Source: WTFY01 sp965205275
GTDB lineage: Bacteria; Pseudomonadota; Gammaproteobacteria; UBA4575
DNA: 64,000 nucleotides
Direction: 5' to 3'
Assembly (NCBI GenBank): GCA_965205275.1
Contig: OZ242168.1
Span: forward strand, 186,001 to 250,000
Part shown: piece after piece, positions 45,086 through 53,911 of the stretch
How the letters are laid out: every line of letters begins with the position of its first letter
Numbering within the stretch: the stretch's first letter is position 1
Notes under the pieces: model-generated
The model's database searches: none
Told to the model about the DNA's origin: nothing
Seen by the model: only the letters and a program-made list of their open reading frames with translations
Made by a program: the position numbers and the translations under genes

Positions 45086-45132
45086 AGGCTAATCCTCTCA
45101 AAGGTTTTAGCCTCCAACAATACCGGGGCGGT

Positions 45133-47619
45133 TCAGTCGCTCTTGAGTCGCCCCGTGACCGTCCGCATCCAAGCCATGTGCATTGCCGATGTGAGAAGAC
45201 CAAAATAGTGCAGCGGCGCTTCGGGAATGATCTGGAGCTTGTTGGACGCAATAACGGTTGGCGGCAATACAGTAATCGGAATGTATTCTCGCGTTTCCGA
45301 GGAAACCTCCGGTATGGCGAGGTAGTCCGTGTCAGGTTGGCGGTCTTGGGTAAAGAGTGTGGGGTAGTTGGCAAACTCACGGACACTGGCCGTTGGACTC
45401 TGAAGCCGTCCGGCGCGCACGCGCTCCAGCCGCTCAACAACCGGCTTCGACGCCTTCAATTCGGAAGGATCCGCATCCTTCAGCCATAGGCACCAGCGCC
45501 ATTCTCCGGAGATCAGCTCTTCGCCACCGACGTACGGTTTCAGCCATTTTTCGCAGCTTGGATCGGAGGCCAGAAGTTCCTCGCGGTTGTCTGAGTCCAG
45601 TATCAGGTTGCTGAATTTGAGATAGCCACCCCCTGGCTTTTTGAGGCGGGCACCATCGGTCGGCTGGCTGCCCTTATGCATCCTCAACCGGCCTGACGGC
45701 GGTGAAGAACGAGCAGGTACGGCATATTGCGGACCGTCGAACAGGTAGCCGTTAATGCGTGCAACTTTCGAAGCATGAGGCTCACCACGCACATGATCGT
45801 ACTCGAAGATGCAGCAGGTGATCTCCTTCTCAAAGGTAAGGCCCACGATGACGCAATGCACAGCTGCCTTACCTCGTGCTTCGCTGTTCCATTGAAACGT
45901 GCGGTGCGCATAACGGATTGAAAGACCTTGAGCAAATAAGGTAGGCCACAGAATGCCACATTGCTCTCCTTGCGTAATCGAATTGGTGGAGACGAAGGCA
46001 ATATCGATCAATGGATTTACGGCTGTATACTGTGCAGCCTTGCGAAACCAACAAGTCACGTAATCCAGCCGATTAACCTGCCCCGCCTTCCCCCAAACCT
46101 TTGCCATGTCCTCCTGTTGTAACTTGGTCCGCCATTGATGGCCGACAAACGGAGGGTTCCCGAAAACGTAAGAGCACGCATCGGCTGGAAGAAATGCTTG
46201 CCAGTCCACTTCAAGAGCATTGCCGACCTCAATATGTGGCGACTTCGCAAGTGGGATGCGTGCATAGGACCGGCCAAACTCCAGGCTCAGACGGTTGTTC
46301 ATGATGTGGTCCATCATCCAAAGCGCGGTCTCCGCGATGCGGGACGGGAACTCACCAAGCTCAATTCCGTAGAACTGGTCCACGTCAACGACTGAAAGCG
46401 TGTCAGCCAGCACGTCGGTTTGTTGCTGGCCCTGCCAGTCTCGCGGATGAATTTCCTTCAGGACCTCGACTTCAAGCAGTCGCAATTCCCGGTAGGCGAT
46501 AATGAGGAAGTTGCCGCAACCACAGGCCGGATCGAAAAATGTCAACTGCCCGAGTTTTACCTGAAGGCGCCGAAGCTCACCCAGACGCCGACTGTCCTTG
46601 CGGGCCTTCAACTGCTCGAACTCGGCCCGTAGGTTGTCCATGAACAGTGGCTCGATCACTCTCAAAATATTCTTCTCGTTCGTATAGTGTGCGCCCCAGA
46701 CACGGCGCTTCTCTGGGTCCATTACCGACTGGAACAGCGCGCCGAAGATCGCAGGTGATATGTTCGACCAGTCGAAGCGGCAGGCATCCAGAAGCGCACT
46801 GCGCATCGCAGCGTTGAACGAGAACATCCGCAGATGCCCCTCGAACAGATCACCGTTGACGTAAGGGAACCGTGCGAGGTCTTCGTCGAGCGTGGCTGCC
46901 CGTTCGTTCACCGGCGTGTCGAGTACTTCAAACAGTTGTGCAAGCCACGGGCCAAGATCGGCCCCATCCTCACCGGTGCGAGACTCAATGAAGTCAAGGA
47001 GGATGTCGCGCGGCTCGAACACACCGGTATCGTCCGCGAACATGCAGAACACGACACGCACGAGAAAACGCTCCAAATCATGTCCCTCGTGCCCCGCGTC
47101 TGCAAGTGCATCGTACAATTGCCCAACCAACTCGGCAGCCTCAATGTTAGCCGGGTCCTGATCCTGGAACGTCCGACGCTGCACGCCGAGGATGAAGCCA
47201 AACGCCTCGACATTGTCGGGCAGATCCACAAGCGGGAAAGCGATTTTGTGCCGTTCGCTTAGGTCGTGGAGTTCGAAAGTCTGAAAATCGCTTACTAAGA
47301 TATAGCGAGGGTGTTCGCCCTCGGGCAGTGCGTCAAAATATTCTCCGGCTTGCCCATATGCTTTCTCCAAATCTCTCCCGGCGCTTTTCTGCTCGACAAT
47401 GAGCACGCCGGGCCAGAACAGATCGATGAACCCGGAGCTGTTGTTGAGCTTGTTGGAAACATGTTCCTCATAGCGGGCAACCTCACGTCGGCGCTTGCCG
47501 AACACTTTGAAGAATTCGTTGTAAAAGCTCTGTGTTTCGCCCTTCTCGCGTGAAGCGTCCTGCCAGTCATTCGCGAATCTGGCGGCGCGTGCACGGACTT
47601 CGTTCCACGACAGGCGCAC
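45133..47619 (-). pseudogene. MmeI-like (type IIL) restriction-methylation enzyme, C-terminus lost at the IS
   Basis: 828 residues of an enzyme normally somewhat over 900. The N-terminal nuclease motif is Asp66...Glu76-Gln77-Lys78 (GFIDLFWPGVLIVEQK); a helical spacer is followed by an N6-adenine methyltransferase core with motif I DPACGCGNF and motif IV GNPPFVG, then a target-recognition region. The frame ends TVTGRLKSD exactly at the right end of the IS, whose first bases TGA supply the stop. The usual last stretch after this point (a YSxxIVYNNFPWP-type tail) is missing. It lies three bases after mrr. It might still act, but loss of function is more likely. Confidence 0.85.
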
Positions 47620-47622
47620 GAG

Positions 47623-48567
47623 CTACAGCTCTTCCTGGTCAAAATAGTCTTCGTCGACCCACTTGATCTCATGGCGAGCGCGCGTCCGTACTCCTACATC
47701 GTGTTGGACCATAAGTCGGGCTAATTCCTTGCCATCGATCAGAACGATCCGCTTTGGACTGCGCGCGATGTACTCCCGTGCAGATCGCGTGAATTCGGCT
47801 GTGGTAACGAATACGCCTTTGGACGTGCCAGCTGCGTCGATGGCACCTGCAAAGTTGCGCAGGTCACCTTCACCGACGTTGCTGCCTTCGGCGTACTTCT
47901 TGGCCTGGACATAGACCTCGTCCAGACCGAGCGCGTCTTCCCTGATTGTGCCGTCGATGCCACCATCTCCCGAACGTCCTGTCACACGGCTCTTGGCAAC
48001 ATCACCACCACCATAACCCATTGCAACCAGCAAATCGATGATCACATGTTCGAGAAATTCGGGCGAGGAGCTGCGAACAAGACTCAGTATTTCCGATTCC
48101 AGCATGGTGCGTAGTTCTCCGGCAGCACGCTCCAGTTGCTCATCGGGCGTCTCTTCGGAGTCAGGCTCTGGTGACCGCGTTGGCACAACTTGCGGTGTGC
48201 TCTTATTCTCCTGCCGCTGCTCAAACGAACGCAACCACTCTGCATACGCTGGATAGGTGCGAAGTAGAGCGTTATTCACTTTCTCCGGTTCTTCTCTCAG
48301 CAACCGGTCTCCCTCAGTTGTCAGTTGATACACTGCGCGGCGTACCCGCTTCACCAGCTCGGCCCGCTCCAGGCGGTGCAACGTCCAGCTCATGCGATTA
48401 GCCAAGACGGTCTGCCGCCCGTTTGGCAGTAGCTGAGAGACTTCTTGTTCAGTCAGCTTTTCTGAAACGGCAACACGTGCCCGAATTTTGGACAGCGGAG
48501 CCTCCAACCCGTCAGCGAGCGCCTTGAGAACTGGAAGCATGAGCGACTGGTAGTCACGGATAGGCAT
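47623..48567 (-). CDS. mrr: Mrr-family restriction endonuclease
   Basis: 314 residues. An N-terminal winged-helix Mrr_N domain (about 1-95) is followed by a charged linker and a C-terminal Mrr catalytic domain (about 165-300) with the PD-(D/E)XK variant GRSGDGGIDG and VYVQAKKY. Mrr enzymes cut methylated DNA in E. coli; related proteins act with a partner methylase. It is directly upstream of the MmeI-like gene (3-bp gap), so both form one defence operon carried by the element at tRNA-Arg. Confidence 0.9.
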   Translation of the reverse strand: MPIRDYQSLMLPVLKALADGLEAPLSKIRARVAVSEKLTEQEVSQLLPNGRQTVLANRMSWTLHRLERAELVKRVRRAVYQLTTEGDRLLREEPEKVNNALLRTYPAYAEWLRSFEQRQENKSTPQVVPTRSPEPDSEETPDEQLERAAGELRTMLESEILSLVRSSSPEFLEHVIIDLLVAMGYGGGDVAKSRVTGRSGDGGIDGTIREDALGLDEVYVQAKKYAEGSNVGEGDLRNFAGAIDAAGTSKGVFVTTAEFTRSAREYIARSPKRIVLIDGKELARLMVQHDVGVRTRARHEIKWVDEDYFDQEEL

Positions 48568-48893
48568 ATGGCATGACTCCTCTATACGTTAAAGTGCCAA
48601 GGTGTTACCCACTTTACAATCTGATAGTCCTTGAAATCTGTGCCTAGCGAAGTTCCTGGGCCTTCTACATGTTCAGCCAGAGTTGTGTCGTCGCTACGGA
48701 GTATAACCGCAAAGCTGTTTCCGCTTTCACATCAAGCTCCCTACGGGATAGTTCACAATCTCCACTTTATTCTCCGTAACCGTGTTTTGGTATAGAGCGA
48801 TGATGTTGCTTGTACCTGTTCTGACCCTGAAGCATGACCTAGCTTATGGGAAGATTATTAGGTCTCGACATTGTTTAGGAAGCAGATTCAATT

Positions 48894-48915
48894 TTGTCGG
48901 TACTTCTGACGGTAC
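48894..48915. promoter_or_regulatory. Second cluster of integrase arm-like repeats
   Basis: TTGTCGGTAC (48894-48903) and TGACGGTAC (48907-48915) resemble the GACGGTA repeats next to the integrase start. Their position 55 bp inside the putative attR matches the layout of integrative elements. The surrounding 48,568-49,152 region has no gene. Confidence 0.4.
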
Positions 48916-48969
48916 AATGAAAAATAGGACTGACTTAAAATTATTAAAGATAGTAACTTAGAACTATAA

Positions 48970-48985
48970 TTCGATTTCTGCCGGG
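48970..48985 (+). other. Degenerate attR-like copy of the tRNA-Arg 3' segment
   Basis: TTCGATTTCTGCCGGG matches 14 of 16 bases of the tRNA-Arg segment at 43,333-43,348, same orientation. It would place the right boundary of the element about 5.6 kb from attL. Part of the match is the generic T-loop sequence, so the assignment is moderate. Confidence 0.4.
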
Positions 48986-49005
48986 ACCAGTCTTTCCAGG
49001 GTCCG

Positions 49006-49050
49006 TACCGGGGACATGGTTGACAGTTTATACCGGGGACATGGTTAACA
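49006..49050. repeat. Direct repeat, probable IS481-type end remnant
   Basis: The 20-bp unit TACCGGGGACATGGTTNACA occurs at 49006-49025 and 49031-49050 with one mismatch and a 25-bp period. I associate this GGGGACATGGTT pattern with ends of IS481-family elements; no transposase gene remains. It lies between the putative attR and the following operon. Confidence 0.45.
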
Positions 49051-49152
49051 CTTTTTTGGTAAGAAGGGGTTGGTGGCCGGTTCCACCCTGTTTCCATCCT
49101 GATCGAAGAAGCCTACATCATCGTGCAAGAAGCAGACCTTTAACGCTGGCGG

Positions 49153-51513
49153 TCAAGGCTGTTTCGCAGGCCTGGCATGCATCCGGCCGGGCACCGTGTA
49201 GAACAGCCAGGCGAGCGCTGGTGTCAGCAGCACAGCACCGGCCATGTTAGCCAGGAACATGAAGGCTAGCAGCAGACCCATATCGGCCTGGAATTTGAGA
49301 GCGGAAAATATCCAGGTGATTACGCCGAGAGCCAGTGTCATTCCGGTGACCAGCACCGAGTTACCGGTGACTGTGAGCATTCCGTGGAATGCATCGACAA
49401 GTCCTGCACCGCTGTCCAACCGGCGCTTCACGTCACTGAAGATGTAGATTCCGTAATCGACCCCGATGCCGACTCCGAGTGCTGCGACCGGCAGGGTCGA
49501 AACCTTCAGCCCGATTTCCAACAGCGCCATCAGGGCAAAGGTGAGGGTAGATACCAGCACCAGCGGCAGCACTACACAAAGCGTACCGCGGATCGAGCGA
49601 AAGGCCAGGAGGCAGAGTACAATCACGGCACAATAGATCCAGATCAACATCTCGAATTCGGCGTCCCGAACGAGGTCGTTTGTCGCCGCCATTACACCGA
49701 GATTGCCGGTAGCGAGCCGGAAGCGGAGGGCATCGCTGTCATGCGTGGCAGCATGGGAAGTGACAGCAGCGACCACCCGGTCAATGGTTTCTGCCCGGTG
49801 GTCGGTGGTGAAGATCAGGACCGGCATTACGGAGCAGTCGGAATTCAGGAGTCCTGAACCGGTCTCGATCGGACCCGTCGATTGCACCAGCGTTGCAGTC
49901 GTGCGCGGCAGGGTCTGCCATTTCGGATGCCCCTCGTTGTATCCGGCATTGATCTTGCGGGCGACTCCGGGCAGGGACAGCGTGGATTGCACGCCGGGGA
50001 CCTGGCCCATTCGGGTCGCGAAATCGTCGATGCGGTCAAGGATCGTGAAATCGACGCAGGCGTCCGGCCTGGTCTCGACGATCACTGTGAGCACGTCCAC
50101 GCCCACAGTGAAAAGTCGTGTAATTGCGGCACTGTCACGGTTATACCGGGAATCAGACCGCAGTTCAGGTACGCCTTCGTGGACATCGCCGATCGCATAG
50201 TTCTGCGCACCCCGGATACCTGCACCGAACACGGTCAGTGCCAGCAGCAGCATGATTCCGGATGCCGGCCATGCAGCCAGGCGCGACAGACGTTTCCATA
50301 TCGGGGCACTTGCCTCGGTTGCCGCCTGCAGGCGCTGGCCGTACCCGGCGTCGTGGCGGGCGTAGGACATCAGGATCGGCAAGAGCAGGAGATTGGTAAA
50401 CAGGATCGCTGCCACGCCGATACTCATGGTCGCTGCGAGGTCGCGGATGATCTGGACATCAATGATCAGCATTGTCAGAAAACCGGCACAATCGCTGGCC
50501 AGGGCCACTGCCCCCGGGACAACAAGCCGACGGAAGGCAGCACGGGCTGCCTCAGGTGCGGTGGCCCCGTTCCGGACTGCGGTTCCTGCAGCACCCGTTA
50601 TCTGTACCCCGTGCGAGATGCCGATGGCCAAGACCAGGAACGGGACCAAAATCGACATCGGATCAATGTCGAAGCCGAACAGTGACAGAAGACCCAGGGT
50701 CCAGACTACCGCCACGACCGAGCACAGCATCAGCAGACCCGTGTACCGCACCGAGCGGGTAAAGAAATAAACCGGAATCAAGGACAGTGCGAAAGCGATG
50801 GCAAAGAACATCAACGCATTGCCTGCGTGGTCGGCAATGTCGCCGACTATCTTGGCAAAACCAATGATGTGGATTTCCGTCTCCGGGCTGGAATAGCGCG
50901 TGCGCAACTGTTCCTCCAGCAAGCGGGCGACTTCGATATAGTCGAGCCGCTCCCCGGTCCGGGGGTCAATCTCGACCAGTTCGGCGGTCACCATCGCGGC
51001 CGAAAGGTCGTTGGCAACGAGTCGGCCGACGATTCCTGCCTTGAGCACATTGATCCGGACCTGTTTCACATCCTCATCGGTGCCCCGGTAGTCAGGCGGG
51101 ACCACGTTGCCACCGGAGAACCCGCCGCGCACGACTTCGATGAAACGAACATTGGGCGTGAACAGCGAACGAACGGAAGCCTTGTTGACACCAGGCAGGA
51201 AAAATACAGTGTCCGTTACGGCTCTCAGTGTTTCCAGAAATGATGCGGAGTAGATGTCACCTGACCGCGCACGCACCGCAATCAATAACCGATTGGCACC
51301 GCCAAACTCGGCCTGGTGTTCGGTGAAGACTTGCATGAAGGGGTGGTTGCTGGGCAGGTGCTTCTCGAAGCCGGCATCAATATTGAGCCGGGTGGCGGAC
51401 AGCGCGAGTCCGAGACTCGCCAGCGCAAAGAAAATGAGTACCCGCGGCCGATTGCGGAACAGCGCGTCTTCAAGCCAGTACGCCCAGCGATTTCTTGCCA
51501 CCGTCTGTTTCAC
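49153..51513 (-). CDS. MMPL/RND-superfamily transporter
   Basis: 786 residues from a GTG start. Two RND halves: transmembrane segment 1 (about 25-45), a periplasmic loop, segments 2-6 (about 230-385), then the same again (segment 7 near 415; segments 8-12 about 635-775). Sequence marks include FGFDIDPMSILVPFLVLAIGISHGVQ and VGIGVDYGIYIFSD, with conserved membrane acidic residues for proton coupling. Last gene of a four-gene operon; the associated outer-membrane and periplasmic proteins suggest export of a hydrophobic compound or lipid. Cargo unknown. Confidence 0.9.
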   Translation of the reverse strand: MKQTVARNRWAYWLEDALFRNRPRVLIFFALASLGLALSATRLNIDAGFEKHLPSNHPFMQVFTEHQAEFGGANRLLIAVRARSGDIYSASFLETLRAVTDTVFFLPGVNKASVRSLFTPNVRFIEVVRGGFSGGNVVPPDYRGTDEDVKQVRINVLKAGIVGRLVANDLSAAMVTAELVEIDPRTGERLDYIEVARLLEEQLRTRYSSPETEIHIIGFAKIVGDIADHAGNALMFFAIAFALSLIPVYFFTRSVRYTGLLMLCSVVAVVWTLGLLSLFGFDIDPMSILVPFLVLAIGISHGVQITGAAGTAVRNGATAPEAARAAFRRLVVPGAVALASDCAGFLTMLIIDVQIIRDLAATMSIGVAAILFTNLLLLPILMSYARHDAGYGQRLQAATEASAPIWKRLSRLAAWPASGIMLLLALTVFGAGIRGAQNYAIGDVHEGVPELRSDSRYNRDSAAITRLFTVGVDVLTVIVETRPDACVDFTILDRIDDFATRMGQVPGVQSTLSLPGVARKINAGYNEGHPKWQTLPRTTATLVQSTGPIETGSGLLNSDCSVMPVLIFTTDHRAETIDRVVAAVTSHAATHDSDALRFRLATGNLGVMAATNDLVRDAEFEMLIWIYCAVIVLCLLAFRSIRGTLCVVLPLVLVSTLTFALMALLEIGLKVSTLPVAALGVGIGVDYGIYIFSDVKRRLDSGAGLVDAFHGMLTVTGNSVLVTGMTLALGVITWIFSALKFQADMGLLLAFMFLANMAGAVLLTPALAWLFYTVPGRMHARPAKQP

Positions 51514-51520
51514 CTGTCAG

Positions 51521-52528
51521 TTACTGTCTGTCATCTCTCTTGATAGGGCCACTGGACGGCAGGGTCAGCCCATTGATTTCCCCCTCGCCGAACAGCAGCA
51601 CGGAGTTTGGGCCTGTTGTCAGAACGGTGGTGACCGCTTCACGGCGTGCACGCACAATACGTTCAAACTTGCCTGGCGTCGATTCGATCAATACTGTGCC
51701 GTCAGCACCAACGACCACCGCACGGTCATCAGGCAGGAAAACAGCATCATAAAGGGAAGCGGAAACACCGCTTTCCAGGCGCAGCCAAGTTTCCCCCCCG
51801 TTCCGGCTTTCGAGAATCGTACCTTCGAGCCCGTAGAGCAGGAGCCGCCCCGCACGTCCGGCCCGAAAGCCAAACAAAGTACCGTCCCAGCCAATATCCA
51901 GCCGGGTCCAGCTTTCACCCCTGTCGCGGGACCGGAATACCGTGCCGAACTCGCCGGCAATAAAAAGCTTCCCATCCGGAGCTTCCCGAATCGCGTAGAA
52001 ATGCGACTCTTCCGGATCGATCTGGCGATGCGACCAGCTGCGGCCATGGTCCTCCGTAGCCAGCACCAGCCCGTAGGCACCTACTGCGAAACCTCTTCCG
52101 TCCCCGGCGATCCATATATCAAGCAGTGGCATATCCAGTTCCGGACTTGCCTGAACGACCGTCCAGACTGCCTCGGACCCGGCACTCGTCAGCACCAGAG
52201 CATCGTGCCCGACCGCAACGAGGTGCCCGTCAGCAGTACGGGTTACAGCGGTCAGCATGCGCCGGACCGGTGCCTGGACCTGCTTCCAGTCGCCGTTGAA
52301 TGTGCCGCGGACAATCAGGCCACGTTCGCCGACCGCGACAATGCCGTCCGGAATTGCGATAGCGTCGGTGATCTGGCTGCACTCCGGGCAGACCAGTCTT
52401 GGTGCCGCTTCGTCCAGTGGCTCGGCACAGGAGAGAGAAGGAACGGTTGTGGCTGAGATCAGAAGCAACGCAAGCGCTGGCAAAAGTCGCACCGGTTGTC
52501 TGCCTTTGCGGTGTCTAGCGGCGGCCAA
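51521..52528 (-). CDS. Exported YCF48/BNR-type beta-propeller protein
   Basis: 335 residues from a TTG start (an in-frame GTG at 52492 is an alternative). A signal peptide (about 13-35) is followed by repeated blades with the YCF48 pattern, for example GTVFRSRDRGESWTRLD, GTILESRNGGETWLRLE and GLVLATEDHGRSWSHRQ. The fold matches photosystem assembly factor HCF136, but in this operon type it accompanies an RND transporter. It overlaps the DUF1329 stop by 14 bp and lies seven bases before the RND gene. Confidence 0.85.
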   Translation of the reverse strand: MAAARHRKGRQPVRLLPALALLLISATTVPSLSCAEPLDEAAPRLVCPECSQITDAIAIPDGIVAVGERGLIVRGTFNGDWKQVQAPVRRMLTAVTRTADGHLVAVGHDALVLTSAGSEAVWTVVQASPELDMPLLDIWIAGDGRGFAVGAYGLVLATEDHGRSWSHRQIDPEESHFYAIREAPDGKLFIAGEFGTVFRSRDRGESWTRLDIGWDGTLFGFRAGRAGRLLLYGLEGTILESRNGGETWLRLESGVSASLYDAVFLPDDRAVVVGADGTVLIESTPGKFERIVRARREAVTTVLTTGPNSVLLFGEGEINGLTLPSSGPIKRDDRQ

Positions 52529-53888
52529 GAACGCGCAATGCTTCCGGTGTGAACTTATTGCGGTTCAGCGGCATGTCAAAGTGGGGCAAATCGTATTCGT
52601 TGTCGAGTCCCATGGCGAGATAGCGTCCGTTTTGCAGGTCGTAAATCGTCAACACCGTGCGCCAGGTGAGCGGCACTTCGTAATAATTAATGGTGTGCGC
52701 TTCACTCACCCGCCAGATTTCACCCCGCCCGTCATAGTGATCTGCGATGGCAATTTGCCAGGTATCCTCATCCAGATGAAAGGTTCGCCGGGCGTAGATG
52801 TGCCGGGTTCCCTTTTTCACTCGTGCCTCGACGACCCAGACCCGGTGCAGTTCGTAGCGCGTCAGGTCCGGATTGATATGACCGGGTGTCAGGATGTCAT
52901 TAAAACGGTTGCGGTCACTGTGCAGACGGTAGCTGTTATAAGGAATGTAAAGTTCCTTCTTGCCCGTCAGCGTCCACTCGTAACGGTCCGGTGCACCATT
53001 GAAGGTATCGGACTGATCGTTGGTGCGCTGGCCATCTGATGCGGTGCCAGGGTTGTCATAGGCAATGTTGGGTGCACGGCGTACTCGCCGCTGGCCGGGA
53101 TTGTACGCCCATGCCTTGCGCGGTTCGAGCGCCTGGTTGAGCGTTTCATGAACCAGTATGATTTGTCCGGCAAGCCGTGGCGGAGACATCACCTCCTGCC
53201 GAAAATAGATGAGCTTGTTGTCGATGGTGGAAGACGTGGCGCCCGGCTGATGATAGGCCCAGAGCACCTCCTCCTTGAGGCGCACCATGACATAAGCACC
53301 GTCTGCCGTCAGCACAGCCTGGCCGCCTGTCGAACTCAGGGTCTTGCCCCGGTAGCGCAAGAGATGGTTCCAGACCGCCTCGAGACCGTTTTTCGGAATC
53401 GGGAACGGGATACCCTCGGCAGCGTCCAGCACCCCGTTGCCGTGCTCGGTCAGTCTTGCGGTCGTTGCATTGGCGATCGTCCGGTCGTAGAGCCGCTGCG
53501 GCAGGGACGCGGAGCGCCGACTGCGGTAGACCGGCATCCGGAAGGTCTCCGGATAGCGCTGAAAGAGTGCGATCTGACCGGGGGAGAGATTTGCTTCATA
53601 CTCCTGAAAATTTTCAGCGGTAATGGTAAACAGAGGTTTGTCGTCCGGGAACGGGTCGGGATGGTGCGCTCTTGGCTGATAGCTGGCAGGCGGCTGGGTA
53701 ATCCCGCCTTCCCACGGCGGTATGGAACCGGATTCGTTGCCGGCTGCCGTGGCGCCAAGCGGTGTCAGGTCGCTGCCCAGTCTGGCCGCCTCTTCAGTTG
53801 TGACCCCTGCCGCCACCGGTGCAGCCACAATGGCCAATGTCATGAGTGCCGCCGTCGGCAGTATCCGATATTCTTTCATGTTCCGCAT
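52515..53888 (-). CDS. DUF1329 exported protein
   Basis: 457 residues from ATG 53888 (a second ATG at 53879). A signal peptide is followed by the DUF1329 pattern, including LGSDLTPLGATAAGNESGSIPPWEGG, PAHHPDPFPDDKPLF-like sequence, and an LolA/LppX-like beta domain. DUF1329 genes nearly always sit beside DUF1302 genes and are reported near degradation or transport loci for hydrophobic compounds. Biochemical function unproven. Confidence 0.88.
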   Translation of the reverse strand: MRNMKEYRILPTAALMTLAIVAAPVAAGVTTEEAARLGSDLTPLGATAAGNESGSIPPWEGGITQPPASYQPRAHHPDPFPDDKPLFTITAENFQEYEANLSPGQIALFQRYPETFRMPVYRSRRSASLPQRLYDRTIANATTARLTEHGNGVLDAAEGIPFPIPKNGLEAVWNHLLRYRGKTLSSTGGQAVLTADGAYVMVRLKEEVLWAYHQPGATSSTIDNKLIYFRQEVMSPPRLAGQIILVHETLNQALEPRKAWAYNPGQRRVRRAPNIAYDNPGTASDGQRTNDQSDTFNGAPDRYEWTLTGKKELYIPYNSYRLHSDRNRFNDILTPGHINPDLTRYELHRVWVVEARVKKGTRHIYARRTFHLDEDTWQIAIADHYDGRGEIWRVSEAHTINYYEVPLTWRTVLTIYDLQNGRYLAMGLDNEYDLPHFDMPLNRNKFTPEALRVLGRR

Positions 53889-53911
53889 ATCATCCGCTCT
53901 CCGCCAGCTGA

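Larger units (their letters stand above)
43830..45135 (-). mobile_element. IS3-family insertion sequence, 1306 bp, inactive
   Basis: Imperfect terminal inverted repeats: TGAATCGCCCCGGGTTTACC at the left and TGAACCGCCCCGGTATTGTT (reverse complement of the right end). They enclose orfA and orfB in IS3 order on the minus strand. No 3- or 4-bp target duplication: the bases before the left end (CTG) differ from those after the right end (GTC). orfB carries an in-frame amber stop. Different genes are truncated on the two sides. Confidence 0.9.

Noticed and set aside
48888..49097. 69-residue minus-strand ORF between mrr and the RND gene
   Set aside because: It spans the repeat pair and the putative attR, with no family resemblance.
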